The notes under the pieces were generated by a model, which saw only the letters and a list, made by a program, of their open reading frames with translations, was not told the origin of the DNA and searched no databases. A program made the translations under genes and the position numbers. From NCBI GenBank assembly GCA_947477565.1, contig CANJUR010000040.1:1-41037 (forward strand): 41,037 nucleotides of DNA. Reading direction: 5' to 3'. Below are positions 1 through 7,957 of this stretch, piece by piece (the first letter of the stretch is position 1; each line of letters begins with the position of its first letter). Source of the DNA: Deltaproteobacteria bacterium. Lineage in GTDB: Bacteria; Myxococcota_A; Polyangia; Polyangiales; Ga0077539.

Positions 1-629
1 ACCCGCCGCTGGAAGAAGTTGAAAGCCGCCACCGCCGGGATCGCCACAAGCAGCCCGATGGCCGTCGCGACGAGGGCCTCTGCGAGCGTTCCCATCACCG
101 CGCCGGTGTCGAGCACCGGGGCCGCTGCTCCGCCTGCCTGCGCCGCGCGCCGGGCCGCATCGTGCGACGCAGTCTCGCCCACGCGCAGCTTGTCGAAGGC
201 CTGGATGATGCCGATGACGGTGCCGAAGAGACCGACAAACGGCGCGTTGTTTCCGACTGTGCCCAGGAAGGCCAGGTAGCGCTCGAGGTTGAGCTTCACC
301 CGCACCGTCGCGCCCATCATCGCCTCTTCGGCGCTCTTGAGCCCGCTGTCGAACTCCGCGAGGCCCGCGAGGGCGACCACCGCCGCCGGCGACGAAGACT
401 TCTCCAGTCGAGCACGCGCACCGGCCAGGTCGCCCTTGCGGAGCAGACCGCGCACCTCGTCGCTCAACTTCTCCAGATCGTCGTCGAGCGAGCGGTAGTA
501 CCGCGCCCGCTCGAGCATCACCGCCACCGACGCCACCGAGAGCGCCACCAGGACCCACATCACCCACTCCGCGCCGAGCATCGCGAACGAGGTGAAAAGA
601 CGAATGAGAGAGAAACCACCTGAATGCAT
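1..629 (-). CDS. MotA/TolQ/ExbB-type proton channel protein, 3' end outside window
   Basis: Inner-membrane proton channel subunit of the ExbB/TolQ/MotA family, which uses proton-motive force to energise an ExbD/TolR-type partner. About 209 residues are visible before the window edge removes the C-terminus. The first membrane segment lies near residues 19-38. A long cytoplasmic helical part follows (LERARYYRSLDDDLEKL and beyond). The conserved block GNNAPFVGLFGTVIGII and a final hydrophobic segment (ALVATAIGLLVAIPAVAAF) complete the family pattern. The ATG at 629 was chosen because it is preceded by a purine-rich ribosome site (AAGGACAGG, 637-645, minus strand). It lies 19 bases downstream of truD on the same strand, so co-transcription is possible. 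Whether it serves Tol-Pal, TonB or gliding cannot be told without the downstream partner gene. Confidence 0.9.
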   Translation of the reverse strand, partial: MHSGGFSLIRLFTSFAMLGAEWVMWVLVALSVASVAVMLERARYYRSLDDDLEKLSDEVRGLLRKGDLAGARARLEKSSSPAAVVALAGLAEFDSGLKSAEEAMMGATVRVKLNLERYLAFLGTVGNNAPFVGLFGTVIGIIQAFDKLRVGETASHDAARRAAQAGGAAAPVLDTGAVMGTLAEALVATAIGLLVAIPAVAAFNFFQRR

Positions 630-648
630 TGGGGTACCTGTCCTTCGC

Positions 649-1770
649 TTAGCTCACGCCAGGCGGCGTAGGCTCGGGCTGCATCGTGGGATGCTCGGCC
701 GGGGATCCGGTTGCAACCGGAGGCGTCGTCGCCGACGACACCCCGAACTCGCGCATCACCACCGTCGCGTATGCGCCCGGAGCGAGCGTGAAACGGAACA
801 CCAGGGCGTCGCCGTCTACGGTCACCGCGAGGTCTTCGACGAAGACGCGCGCAGGCCGACGGGTGCCCTCCGCCAGTGGACCAATGCGGTCGAAAAAAGC
901 CCGATCGAGCGACGCACCGACCAGGACGGCTTCTTCGCGCGCTTCCGCGAGGCCAGTCGGGCGATCCATCGAGCGGCCGAACATCGGACCCGTCGGCGAG
1001 GCCTGCCCCGTCGGGTAAAGCAGCGCCGCGTCGTCGGCGGTGATCAGCCACGGCCGACCGGTCGCCCCACGGGCCGCAAGGTCACCTTCGACGAACGCGT
1101 CGATGAGACCGTCGTGGACCCGAAGCCCCAGCCACGCGTTGAACAATTCCGACTGCAGCGCGGACACCAGGAACCTCCGTTGCTGCGGATCCCTCGGCCC
1201 GGAGTTGTCACCCGAGAGCCACTCGCGCGCACGCGCCGCGTTGTCGCCGTCGCGACCGAAGCGCTGCTCGCCGAAGTAGTTGGGCACCCCCGCACTGCTG
1301 ATTACCTCCGCGATGCTCAGGGCACGCGCGAGGCCAACGTCCACGCCCTCCGTCACGTCGCGCACGCGCAATTCGAAGCGGTTTCCCTTGAGGTGCCCGG
1401 TGCGAAGCTTGTTGCGGTGACGGGCCACGGACAACACGCGCAGCCCTGGAATCTCCAACGCCGACACGCGCTCAGGATCGATACGCGGCAGGCTGACGGT
1501 CTGCGTAGTGACCGCGTGACGATCTTTCAGACCCGCATAGCCGATGTCCCGCGCCTGCATTTTCAGCACGCGCGCGATTTGCGTGATGGCGTAGGGCGTC
1601 GTCATCCCCCGCTTCTCGAAGCGCAGGTACGTGTGCTCCCCCTCCCCGCAGGGCTCGTAGGAAGCAATCTCATCGACCCGGAAATCATCCTCGCTGGCGC
1701 GCAGCACTCCGCCCACCGGGCTGAGATCTAGACACCGGCGAGGGAAGGATTCGTCCGTTTGGTTGGGCAT
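649..1770 (-). CDS. truD: tRNA pseudouridine(13) synthase TruD
   Basis: Cytoplasmic enzyme that isomerises uridine 13 of tRNA to pseudouridine. The protein has 373 residues, close to the family norm of about 350. The TruD catalytic motif GLKDRHAVTTQ is at residues 80-90, with the nucleophilic aspartate at D83. Other family blocks are visible: GNRFELRVRD and PNYFGEQRFGRDGDN. The last roughly 30 residues are a proline/threonine-rich tail not needed for the fold. The ATG at 1770 gives a start in line with the family (RASEDDFRVDEI near the N-terminus). The gene diverges from the serine hydrolase gene across a 75-base gap and lies just upstream of the ExbB-type gene. Confidence 0.95.
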   Translation of the reverse strand: MPNQTDESFPRRCLDLSPVGGVLRASEDDFRVDEIASYEPCGEGEHTYLRFEKRGMTTPYAITQIARVLKMQARDIGYAGLKDRHAVTTQTVSLPRIDPERVSALEIPGLRVLSVARHRNKLRTGHLKGNRFELRVRDVTEGVDVGLARALSIAEVISSAGVPNYFGEQRFGRDGDNAARAREWLSGDNSGPRDPQQRRFLVSALQSELFNAWLGLRVHDGLIDAFVEGDLAARGATGRPWLITADDAALLYPTGQASPTGPMFGRSMDRPTGLAEAREEAVLVGASLDRAFFDRIGPLAEGTRRPARVFVEDLAVTVDGDALVFRFTLAPGAYATVVMREFGVSSATTPPVATGSPAEHPTMQPEPTPPGVS

Positions 1771-1845
1771 TGGGGCGGCGCAAGATACCCGAAGCCCCCC
1801 ATCACGCCACCCCCTCCGCGCGTGCCGCCGTATCCTTCAAGCACG

Positions 1846-2943
1846 ATGCCCGACACCGTGACGTCCGCCGAGTTTCAACGCGCGCTGCGACCGCTACTCC
1901 TCGACGCCGTCGCCTCGGGCGTCACCCCGGGTGCACAGTTGGCGCTCTCTCTCGGCGGCTGCAATCCGCTTGTAATTGCTGTCGGAACGCTCGATAGCAC
2001 CGCCGATCGATCAGTGACCGTGGACACCGTCTACGACCTCGCGTCGTTGACGAAGCCGCTCACTGCGCTGGCGGCGGTGAGGCTCGCCGAGACCGGAGTT
2101 CTGTCACTCGACGAGCCGATCGGAGCGCTCTGGCCGCAACGCTTCGCGGAGCGGATTGCGGCGCTACGACTCGATGCACTGCTGTCTCATCGCGCGGGGT
2201 TGCCGGGGTGGGTCGCGGCTTTCGAGTCGGTGTCGTTGGCGGAATGCGGATCGCCCGAGGCTCGCGCGAGGGTGCTCGACGTCGTCGCGGCGGTGCCGCT
2301 CACCGCGGCTGGAACCGCCCTCTATAGCGACCTCGGATACATCCTCGCGGGCGAGGCCCTGGCGCAGCGCGCGGGCGCGACAGTCGATGCCGTTGTTCGG
2401 CAACAGGTGATCACACCGCTCGGACTCGGCGCACTGCAATGGCGAGGCGTCGGTGAACGCTGGCGTGACGCGAGCGTCGCACCCACGGAGCGTTGCCCGT
2501 GGCGCGGACGGGTCGTGCAGGGCGAGGTGCACGATGAGAACGCCTACGCTCTCGGGGGCATCGCCGGGCACGCGGGGCTCTTCGGGACGGCGACGGCGAT
2601 CGCGGCGCTCGGGAGGGCATGCCTCACCGCGCTGCGCGGAGAGAGCGCCTGGATGTCGGGCCGAGCGGTAGAAGCGATGATCGTTGCGCGTTCTGGGGGC
2701 ACGCACCGACTTGGCTGGGACGGCGTGAGCGCCGGTGCCTCGTCGAGCGGGCAACACTTCGGCCCACGCGCGTTTGGACACCTCGGATTCACCGGGACAT
2801 CGGTGTGGTGTGAGCCCGACCGCGATCTCGTGGTTGCGTTGGTAACCAACCGGGTGCACCCGTCGCGCGAGTCCGTCGGGATTCGTGCGTTGCGCCCGCA
2901 GGTGCATGACGCGATCATCGATCTCCTTCGAAGGAACCCATGA
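1846..2943 (+). CDS. serine hydrolase, beta-lactamase/DD-peptidase (class C) family
   Basis: Penicillin-binding-protein-like serine hydrolase of 365 residues. The catalytic SxxK motif is SLTK (S67, K70). The second motif is YSD (Y160-D162) in place of the usual YxN. The third (KTG-like) region reads HLGFTGTS at 312-319, as in many esterase/beta-lactamase-like members. The block GEVHDENAYALGGIAGHAGL is typical of this branch. There is no clear signal peptide, so a cytoplasmic enzyme is possible; substrate unknown (beta-lactam, peptide or ester). The ATG at 1846 was preferred over an upstream in-frame start because the intervening 29 residues are proline-rich and non-conserved in character. It heads a four-gene run joined by ATGA overlaps. 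Confidence 0.88.
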   Translation: MPDTVTSAEFQRALRPLLLDAVASGVTPGAQLALSLGGCNPLVIAVGTLDSTADRSVTVDTVYDLASLTKPLTALAAVRLAETGVLSLDEPIGALWPQRFAERIAALRLDALLSHRAGLPGWVAAFESVSLAECGSPEARARVLDVVAAVPLTAAGTALYSDLGYILAGEALAQRAGATVDAVVRQQVITPLGLGALQWRGVGERWRDASVAPTERCPWRGRVVQGEVHDENAYALGGIAGHAGLFGTATAIAALGRACLTALRGESAWMSGRAVEAMIVARSGGTHRLGWDGVSAGASSSGQHFGPRAFGHLGFTGTSVWCEPDRDLVVALVTNRVHPSRESVGIRALRPQVHDAIIDLLRRNP

Positions 2944-4082
2944 CCCACCTCACCCGCTCTGTCCTGGCGCTAGCGCTCCTGTTTGCGTCGTGTCGGAGGC
3001 GCGAAGAGACCGCGTCGAGCGACCCTGCGCCTACGATGGTCCCTACGGCGACCGCGCCAGCGACGTCATCGCCCACCACGCAGACTGGGCCTTTCGGCAT
3101 TCGAATTCCGGTGATTCCCGGGCTTCCGACGTTCGGTACCCCAGCGCCGGCGGCAGCCCCGGCTCAAGGTGCGTCGAACATCGAGACTGCGCCGTTTCCG
3201 CCCGGTGCTTTCGAGCCCGATGGGTCGTTCACTCTGCCGTTTCTCGAACAAGAAGCGCAGTACCTGATCAGCACTCTCAGCGCGAACCTCGAGCCCAACC
3301 ACCGTAGCCGCGTCGCTAACATTCCCCTCAACTTCGTGAACACCCTCACGGAGGTCAACGCCGCCGCCGGGTGCACCCGCGGAGGCAGGGCGTTCATGGT
3401 CGCGACGGCCGCGATTCTCGTCCTGCACGGCGCGACAGCGGAGGCCCGTGCCGTTGACGAGGGCGCGAGCACGCACCTCCTGCAGGACTACACCGAACGC
3501 ACGGTGCGGCTCATCAACCAGGAGCAGGTCGTGCGCGGGCTCCCCGATGGCGCCGTACCCTCGGCGATGGCGTTCAACCCACGCAAGTTGGCGCGGCAAC
3601 GGTACCTGTTCGACGAACAGATCGCGTTCATCCTCGGGCATGAGCTGGCGCACCACTATCGCGGCCACACCGGCTGCGCGAACGGCGCGCCCGCGACGGC
3701 TCAGCAGGGCGACCTCGAAGACCTCGAACGCTCGGTATCCAACCTCGCGCCGTTGTTCAACCAGCCGCTCGAGATGGAGGCCGACACCTGGGGCACGGTC
3801 AACGTTCTCGACACCGGATCGCGCCGCACGACCGGCCGCTGGACCGAAGAGGGTGCCGTGATGAGCATGGATTTCTTCGAGCGCCTCGAGGGTCTCAGGG
3901 GCAACTCACCGCTGCTCTTTTTCGTTCACTCGCACCCACCCGCAGCGCTCCGTCGCCCGATCATCCAGCTCTGGTCTTCGCAGTGGCGCAACGGCGTCCG
4001 CCCTCCCGCAATCGGCGTCGGCCAGGGCACTGGCTCGTCCCCACTGCCCTTTCCGCTGCCGTTTCCACTCCCCGGTCAATGA
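2940..4082 (+). CDS. M48-family metalloprotease, predicted lipoprotein
   Basis: Predicted envelope zinc protease of 380 residues. A short signal peptide ends in the lipobox FASC, giving lipidated C18. It is followed by a low-complexity Pro/Thr/Ala linker (about 19-80). The zinc motif HELAHH begins at H234 (HExxH, H234-H238). The downstream ligand motif ExxAD is EMEAD at 278-282, as in M48 peptidases. The C-terminus is an odd LPFP repeat (SPLPFPLPFPLPGQ). Its ATG overlaps the stop of the serine hydrolase gene (ATGA, 2940-2943), implying translational coupling. By family this suggests outer-membrane or periplasmic protein quality control (BepA/LoiP-like), but the specific substrate is unknown. 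Confidence 0.88.
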   Translation: MTHLTRSVLALALLFASCRRREETASSDPAPTMVPTATAPATSSPTTQTGPFGIRIPVIPGLPTFGTPAPAAAPAQGASNIETAPFPPGAFEPDGSFTLPFLEQEAQYLISTLSANLEPNHRSRVANIPLNFVNTLTEVNAAAGCTRGGRAFMVATAAILVLHGATAEARAVDEGASTHLLQDYTERTVRLINQEQVVRGLPDGAVPSAMAFNPRKLARQRYLFDEQIAFILGHELAHHYRGHTGCANGAPATAQQGDLEDLERSVSNLAPLFNQPLEMEADTWGTVNVLDTGSRRTTGRWTEEGAVMSMDFFERLEGLRGNSPLLFFVHSHPPAALRRPIIQLWSSQWRNGVRPPAIGVGQGTGSSPLPFPLPFPLPGQ

Positions 4083-4825
4083 GCCTCGCGCTCACGATCG
4101 TCTGCGCCCAGACGGTCGCGGCGCAGACCTTCACCGACCTTCCCGCCGCTGCCGTCGCCCCCACTAATGCCACGCGACGCCGAGACGACGAGGCCGTCCG
4201 CGCGTCTCGCCTACGTTGGCGTCCCGTGATCGAGGCGGGCGCCGCGGCCCTCGCAGACATCGGGCGTACCAGCGACGCCGGCGTATTGGCGTGGTCGCCC
4301 GCTCTTACGCTCGCGCTCAGCGTGGATGTGCGCCGCGCCGTCAGCGACCTGCTGGAGATCCACGGTCGCCTGGACTTCACCGGACCGCAGGGCATGACCG
4401 TCGTCCCTCGTGCCCTTTCCGAACGCGTCGCCGGACTGCCGTGCGCGGGCTCGCGGTCGTTCGATTCACTCGGCGGGTGGGGAGCGCGCGCGGGCCTTTC
4501 GTTCGGCGTACGGGCGCGTGTGTTTTCGCTGCGTTCGCCCTTCTACGTCGGTCTCGCGATCGGGATGGCAGTCTCCGGGGGCAGTGCCTCGGGCGAGTCG
4601 GCCGCGTACTGCGTTTCCGGAGACCACAGCATCCGCCTGCTCGGTCGCGAATCCGCCACCATCGGGGCGACGCTGGTAGACCTCGGCGGCACTCTCGAGA
4701 CGGGTTTTCGCTTCGGCCCGCACGAGGAAGGGGTGCTCTCGTTGCGGCTGCTCGCGGGAGGCGTTGGCGCGGGCGAACCGGCGGTTCGAGGCACGGTGCT
4801 CACCTTCGGATGGAGCCTGCGATGA
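4079..4825 (+). CDS. exported protein, possible outer-membrane beta-barrel
   Basis: No family recognised with certainty. The 248-residue product starts at the ATG overlapping the previous stop (ATGA, 4079-4082). A signal peptide is visible (MSLALTIVCAQTVAAQ, cleavage likely after VAA). The mature part has many short alternating hydrophobic/polar stretches (WSPALTLALSVDVRRAV, SFGVRARVFSLR, FYVGLAIGMAVSGG, LSLRLLAGGVG) and ends in a beta-type sequence VLTFGWSLR with a near-terminal aromatic residue. This pattern fits a small barrel or periplasmic beta protein. Two cysteines (in GLPCAGS and AAYCVSG) could form a disulfide. It is the third gene of the ATGA-linked operon and may be a partner or substrate of the M48 lipoprotein. 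Confidence 0.75.
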   Translation: MSLALTIVCAQTVAAQTFTDLPAAAVAPTNATRRRDDEAVRASRLRWRPVIEAGAAALADIGRTSDAGVLAWSPALTLALSVDVRRAVSDLLEIHGRLDFTGPQGMTVVPRALSERVAGLPCAGSRSFDSLGGWGARAGLSFGVRARVFSLRSPFYVGLAIGMAVSGGSASGESAAYCVSGDHSIRLLGRESATIGATLVDLGGTLETGFRFGPHEEGVLSLRLLAGGVGAGEPAVRGTVLTFGWSLR

Positions 4826-5193
4826 AGGCCAAAGCGTGGCCCGGCCCGCTGGTTCTCTTGACCCTGATGGGATGCGCGCAGTGGCGACCGGTGTCCATCG
4901 TGGCGCTGCGCTCAGGGGAGGTAGAACTGCGATCCCAGCGGGCGCGCTTCACTGCGCCCGAAGGCGTTCGGGATGTGCGAGTGACGTCGGTGCTCGGACC
5001 GTTCGTGCAGGGCCTCGACAACGACTCCGAGCGCGGCGTGCGCATCGACCTCGACCGGGTGCAACGAATCGAACTCCGGCGGCCCGACCACCTGCTCAAC
5101 GCGTTGATCATCGGCGGTATCTACGTCTCAGTATTCACCCTCGGCGCGCTCACCTTCACGGATGGCATGCCGCCCCTCTTTAGCCAGCCCTGA
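4822..5193 (+). CDS. small predicted lipoprotein
   Basis: Unknown protein of 123 residues. The signal peptide ends in the lipobox LMGC, giving lipidation at C18. The middle (ALRSGEVELRSQRARFTA, VRIDLDRVQRIELRR) looks like a small beta-rich regulatory or binding domain. A hydrophobic stretch near the C-terminus (LLNALIIGGIYVSVFTLGAL) could be a membrane segment, so the protein may be anchored at both ends. Its ATG overlaps the preceding stop (ATGA, 4822-4825), making it the last gene of the four-gene chain. No function can be assigned from sequence alone. Confidence 0.75.
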   Translation: MKAKAWPGPLVLLTLMGCAQWRPVSIVALRSGEVELRSQRARFTAPEGVRDVRVTSVLGPFVQGLDNDSERGVRIDLDRVQRIELRRPDHLLNALIIGGIYVSVFTLGALTFTDGMPPLFSQP

Positions 5194-5343
5194 CACCACA
5201 TCTCCTCATCGGTGAGTGCGTGATCACCCTCGCGAAGAACACCACGCCTGCGATCGCCGCCGATGTGAGTGGGTCGGGTCGCTGCACCATCGGAGGACAA
5301 AATCGCTGTCCAGGAGGGTCTTGAGCGACGCTTCGGTGGGTCC

Positions 5344-6213
5344 TTAGTCTCTGCCGCCGGAGGAAAGCCCCGGCGGCGTCAGGACTGCCGGAGCGGGAGG
5401 CGCGCCCGGAGCTCTTGCTTCAGAGTCAGCGGTGGGCAGACAGATTCCGGACGGGTCGCAACGCAGGCTACCGACGCATTGGCCCGCCCGATCGCAGGCC
5501 GCGACGCAGGCCCGCCACGGAGTCCCCTCCCCTGGCGCAACCGGTGTGACCGCCACGGAGCGCAGGCCGTCCGGGCACGGACGTCCAAGGTGCAGCCATG
5601 GATCCATCGGGGGCAGGCAGAGCGTCCCAGTGGCGGCATGCGCGCAGACTCCGCCAGCCGTGCAGTCCGATGTGGTCGAGCATCCGCGTGTCCAACGCAC
5701 GGCGGCCGGAGCGAGCGTGGCGTCGTCGGGCACGACATGCAGAACGCGCGATGGCAGCACGGGAGGGTCGTGTTCGCCGTGGGCGACAGCGTCAACGACC
5801 CGCCAGGTGCCGAGCCGGATCATGGATAGGGAGACGAGTTCGACCACGGGAGTTCCGCCATCGCAGGCGACGCCATCCGACGGACGCCGCTGCGCGCGCA
5901 TCCTTAGCCGAACCTCCCCCTCGCCCCGCTCGCTCACCGTGTACCGCGGAACAAATCCGCATGGCACGACCGCACCGACCACTGCGTACGGAGCGCTGCC
6001 CGTCGGCGCTGGCTCCGCGAGGAGGTGAATCCACCGCAACGGAACATCGACCTCCTGCCCATCTGCGGAGGGCCCGAGCGGGGGAATCTCCGCCACCGCG
6101 GGGACACGCTCGACATCGGCTCGCGCGACGCCCGCGTCCACGATCGGAGCGCGGGTGCGGGGGCAACCAAAGAGCAGCACGGCGAGGCAACCGCAGACGA
6201 TGCGCGCGTTCAT
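5344..6213 (-). CDS. cysteine-rich predicted lipoprotein
   Basis: Unknown surface or periplasmic protein of 289 residues. The signal peptide ends in the lipobox LFGC (C17). After a Pro/Ala-rich linker there is a beta-rich middle domain. The C-terminal half carries two cysteine clusters, CSTTSDCTAGGVC and CDRAGQCVGSLRC, each followed by another Cys before Leu-Pro. Such CxxxxDCxxGxxC modules are common in exported myxobacterial proteins and probably form disulfides. The final 30 residues are Pro/Ala/Gly-rich. It is monocistronic, and the SCP2 gene diverges from it across a 119-base region. Nothing recognisable lies in the 150-base gap (5194-5343) after its stop. Confidence 0.8.
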   Translation of the reverse strand: MNARIVCGCLAVLLFGCPRTRAPIVDAGVARADVERVPAVAEIPPLGPSADGQEVDVPLRWIHLLAEPAPTGSAPYAVVGAVVPCGFVPRYTVSERGEGEVRLRMRAQRRPSDGVACDGGTPVVELVSLSMIRLGTWRVVDAVAHGEHDPPVLPSRVLHVVPDDATLAPAAVRWTRGCSTTSDCTAGGVCAHAATGTLCLPPMDPWLHLGRPCPDGLRSVAVTPVAPGEGTPWRACVAACDRAGQCVGSLRCDPSGICLPTADSEARAPGAPPAPAVLTPPGLSSGGRD

Positions 6214-6247
6214 GCGGACGCGGACGTAGCACAGGTCTCGCGGGGCT

Positions 6248-6275
6248 TTGACACCATCGCTGGGCCGGTGATATT
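6248..6275 (+). promoter_or_regulatory. candidate sigma-70-type promoter of the SCP2 gene
   Basis: A perfect -35 hexamer TTGACA (6248-6253) is followed by a 16-base spacer and a -10-like GATATT (6270-6275, four of six consensus bases). It sits 58-85 bases before the SCP2 start codon, pointing toward it. Read by eye only, no transcription data. Confidence 0.5.
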
Positions 6276-6320
6276 CCGTCGCGCTGAATGGCGGTTCAGT
6301 TATAGAACTCGCCCGATCAC

Positions 6321-6325
6321 GGAGG
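6321..6325 (+). promoter_or_regulatory. ribosome binding site GGAGG of the SCP2 gene
   Basis: A full Shine-Dalgarno core lies seven bases before the ATG at 6333. This fixes the start of the SCP2 gene and is stronger than most sites in the window. Confidence 0.7.
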
Positions 6326-6332
6326 CTCTGTC

Positions 6333-6665
6333 ATGACGGTCGACACGAAGAAGCTGTTCAACGAGGAGATTCCCGGCGCGCTCACCCGGCGCGGCGACGA
6401 GGCCCGCAAGATCGGCGGAAAGTACCAACTCAACATCGCCGGCGCGGGCAACTGGACCCTCGACCTGATCTCTGATCCTCCGACCGCGATCGAGGGCACG
6501 TCCGCAGACTGTCTGGTCACCATCGACGTGGCCGACGCGGACTTCCAGACGATGGTCGCGGACCCGAGCGCAGGCATGAAGCTCTTCTTCGGAGGCAAGT
6601 TGAAGGTCAAGGGCAACCAGATGCTCGCGATGAACCTCACCAAGCTCTTCAATCTCCTCAAGTAA
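6333..6665 (+). CDS. SCP2 sterol-binding domain protein
   Basis: Single-domain SCP2 protein of 110 residues, the usual size for a stand-alone member. The family pattern is visible: a beta-rich part (KYQLNIAGAGNWTLDLIS), an acidic middle (CLVTIDVADADFQTMVADP), and the closing FFGGKLKVKGNQMLAMNLTK that lines the lipid cavity. SCP2 domains bind sterols, fatty acids or acyl-CoAs in a hydrophobic tunnel. It has a strong GGAGG site and probable promoter, and is followed 42 bases later by a CaiB/BaiF (AMACR-like) gene. The pair suggests handling of branched or sterol-derived acyl groups; the ligand itself is not inferable. Confidence 0.92.
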   Translation: MTVDTKKLFNEEIPGALTRRGDEARKIGGKYQLNIAGAGNWTLDLISDPPTAIEGTSADCLVTIDVADADFQTMVADPSAGMKLFFGGKLKVKGNQMLAMNLTKLFNLLK

Positions 6666-6674
6666 TCGCCCGAC

Positions 6675-6693
6675 CGCCCGGGTCCACCGGGCG
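6675..6693 (+). other. hairpin between the SCP2 and CaiB/BaiF genes
   Basis: A perfect 7-bp stem (CGCCCGG / CCGGGCG) with a 5-base loop lies nine bases after the SCP2 stop codon. No T-run follows (only TT), so it is not a clear terminator. It could stabilise the SCP2 transcript 3' end or reduce read-through to the second gene. Confidence 0.35.
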
Positions 6694-6707
6694 TTCCACT
6701 CCCTGCC

Positions 6708-7904
6708 ATGTTTCCTGAATCGCTCCGTCACCGGCGTCCTTTGGAGGGGGTTCGGGTTCTCGACCTCACCCGGCTTTTACCGGGTCCGTTTGCCTCGCTC
6801 GTGCTAGCCGATCTTGGCGCCACGGTGGACAAGCTCGAAGACCCATTTCCCGGCGATTATCTCCGACAGATGCCCCCGGCCGTCGCGGCTCAGGGCGCCG
6901 CGTGGCAGTCCCTCAACCGCGACAAACGCAGCCTTGTCATCGACCTCAAAACCGCAGCCGGCGTGGCGACCCTGCGACACCTCGTCCCCCGTTACGATGT
7001 CCTCCTGGAGGGATTCCGCCCGGGCGTGCTCGACCGCCTCGGCGTCGGCCACGCTGCGCTGCGCGCGCTCCACCCGGGCCTGATCGTCTGCGCCATCACG
7101 GGCTATGGTCAGGACGGTCCTCTCGCGAAGCGCGCCGGCCACGACATCAACTACCTCGCTCGCGCAGGCGTGCTCGGAGTGACCGGCCCCGCAGGCGAAG
7201 CGCCAGCCGTGTCGGGCGCGCAAATGGCAGACGTCGCCGGTGGGGCGCTCTGGGCAGTGGTGGCGATCCTGGCCGCGCTGCACGAGCGAACCCGCACGGG
7301 CGTCGGCTGCGTCGCCGACATCGCGATGTCCGAAGGGGCCGTGCCGCTCGCCACCTTCGCGCTGGCATCGCTGTTTGCGGGCGAGCGACCGCGGGCGCGG
7401 GGCGACGGTGTCCTCGATGGCGGCATCGCGGCTTACAGCACCTACCTCACGGCCGATGGACAAGCCGTTGCCCTGGGTGCACTCGAGCCAAAATTCTGGA
7501 CGGCGTTTGCCACCGCCGTAGGCCTTGATCCCGCCCTCGACGCGCTGGTACCCGGACCGCATCAGGCAGACATCAAGACCTCCGTCGCCGCCGTGATCGC
7601 CGGACGCTCGCGGGCCGACTGGGAGGCGTTCGCGCAGTCCCACGATTGCTGCATCGAGCCGGTCCTGGAGCCTCACGAACTGCCGATCGATGTGCAGCAT
7701 AAACACCGCGGGGTGTTCTTCGAGACCGAAGGATTTGGCGGGGGCCCGATGCTGGCATTTCGTACGCCCGTCGGCGCCGGGGCCGCGCAGACCCACACGC
7801 CTCCACGCGCGGCCGGAGCCGACACGAAGACCATCCTGCGCGAGGCGGGGCTCGACGACGCCCGCATCGAAGCGCTGATCGCCGCGGGCGCGATCGGAGT
7901 CTGA
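6708..7904 (+). CDS. CaiB/BaiF family CoA-transferase/racemase, AMACR-like
   Basis: Class III CoA-transferase family protein of 398 residues, the family's normal length. N-terminal block PLEGVRVLDLTRLLPGPFAS, then LNRDKRSLVIDLK, GFRPGVLDRLGVG and ITGYGQDGPL. The catalytic aspartate should be D146 in AGHDINYLA. The GHDINY variant is typical of the alpha-methylacyl-CoA racemase branch rather than of formyl- or carnitine-CoA transferases, so a 2-methylacyl-CoA racemase is my preferred reading. It lies 42 bases downstream of the SCP2 gene, as expected for a lipid or branched-chain fatty acid module. It converges with the receiver gene. Substrate unproven. Confidence 0.88.
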   Translation: MFPESLRHRRPLEGVRVLDLTRLLPGPFASLVLADLGATVDKLEDPFPGDYLRQMPPAVAAQGAAWQSLNRDKRSLVIDLKTAAGVATLRHLVPRYDVLLEGFRPGVLDRLGVGHAALRALHPGLIVCAITGYGQDGPLAKRAGHDINYLARAGVLGVTGPAGEAPAVSGAQMADVAGGALWAVVAILAALHERTRTGVGCVADIAMSEGAVPLATFALASLFAGERPRARGDGVLDGGIAAYSTYLTADGQAVALGALEPKFWTAFATAVGLDPALDALVPGPHQADIKTSVAAVIAGRSRADWEAFAQSHDCCIEPVLEPHELPIDVQHKHRGVFFETEGFGGGPMLAFRTPVGAGAAQTHTPPRAAGADTKTILREAGLDDARIEALIAAGAIGV

Positions 7905-7957
7905 CGAAGCCGCTACCCACGGACGATGAGTGGCGCGTCCACGCCGCGAACAATGCC

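Noticed and set aside
5194..5343. Gap between the small lipoprotein and the cysteine-rich lipoprotein genes
   Set aside because: Searched for a terminator, small gene or RNA; no convincing stem with T-run or coding frame seen.
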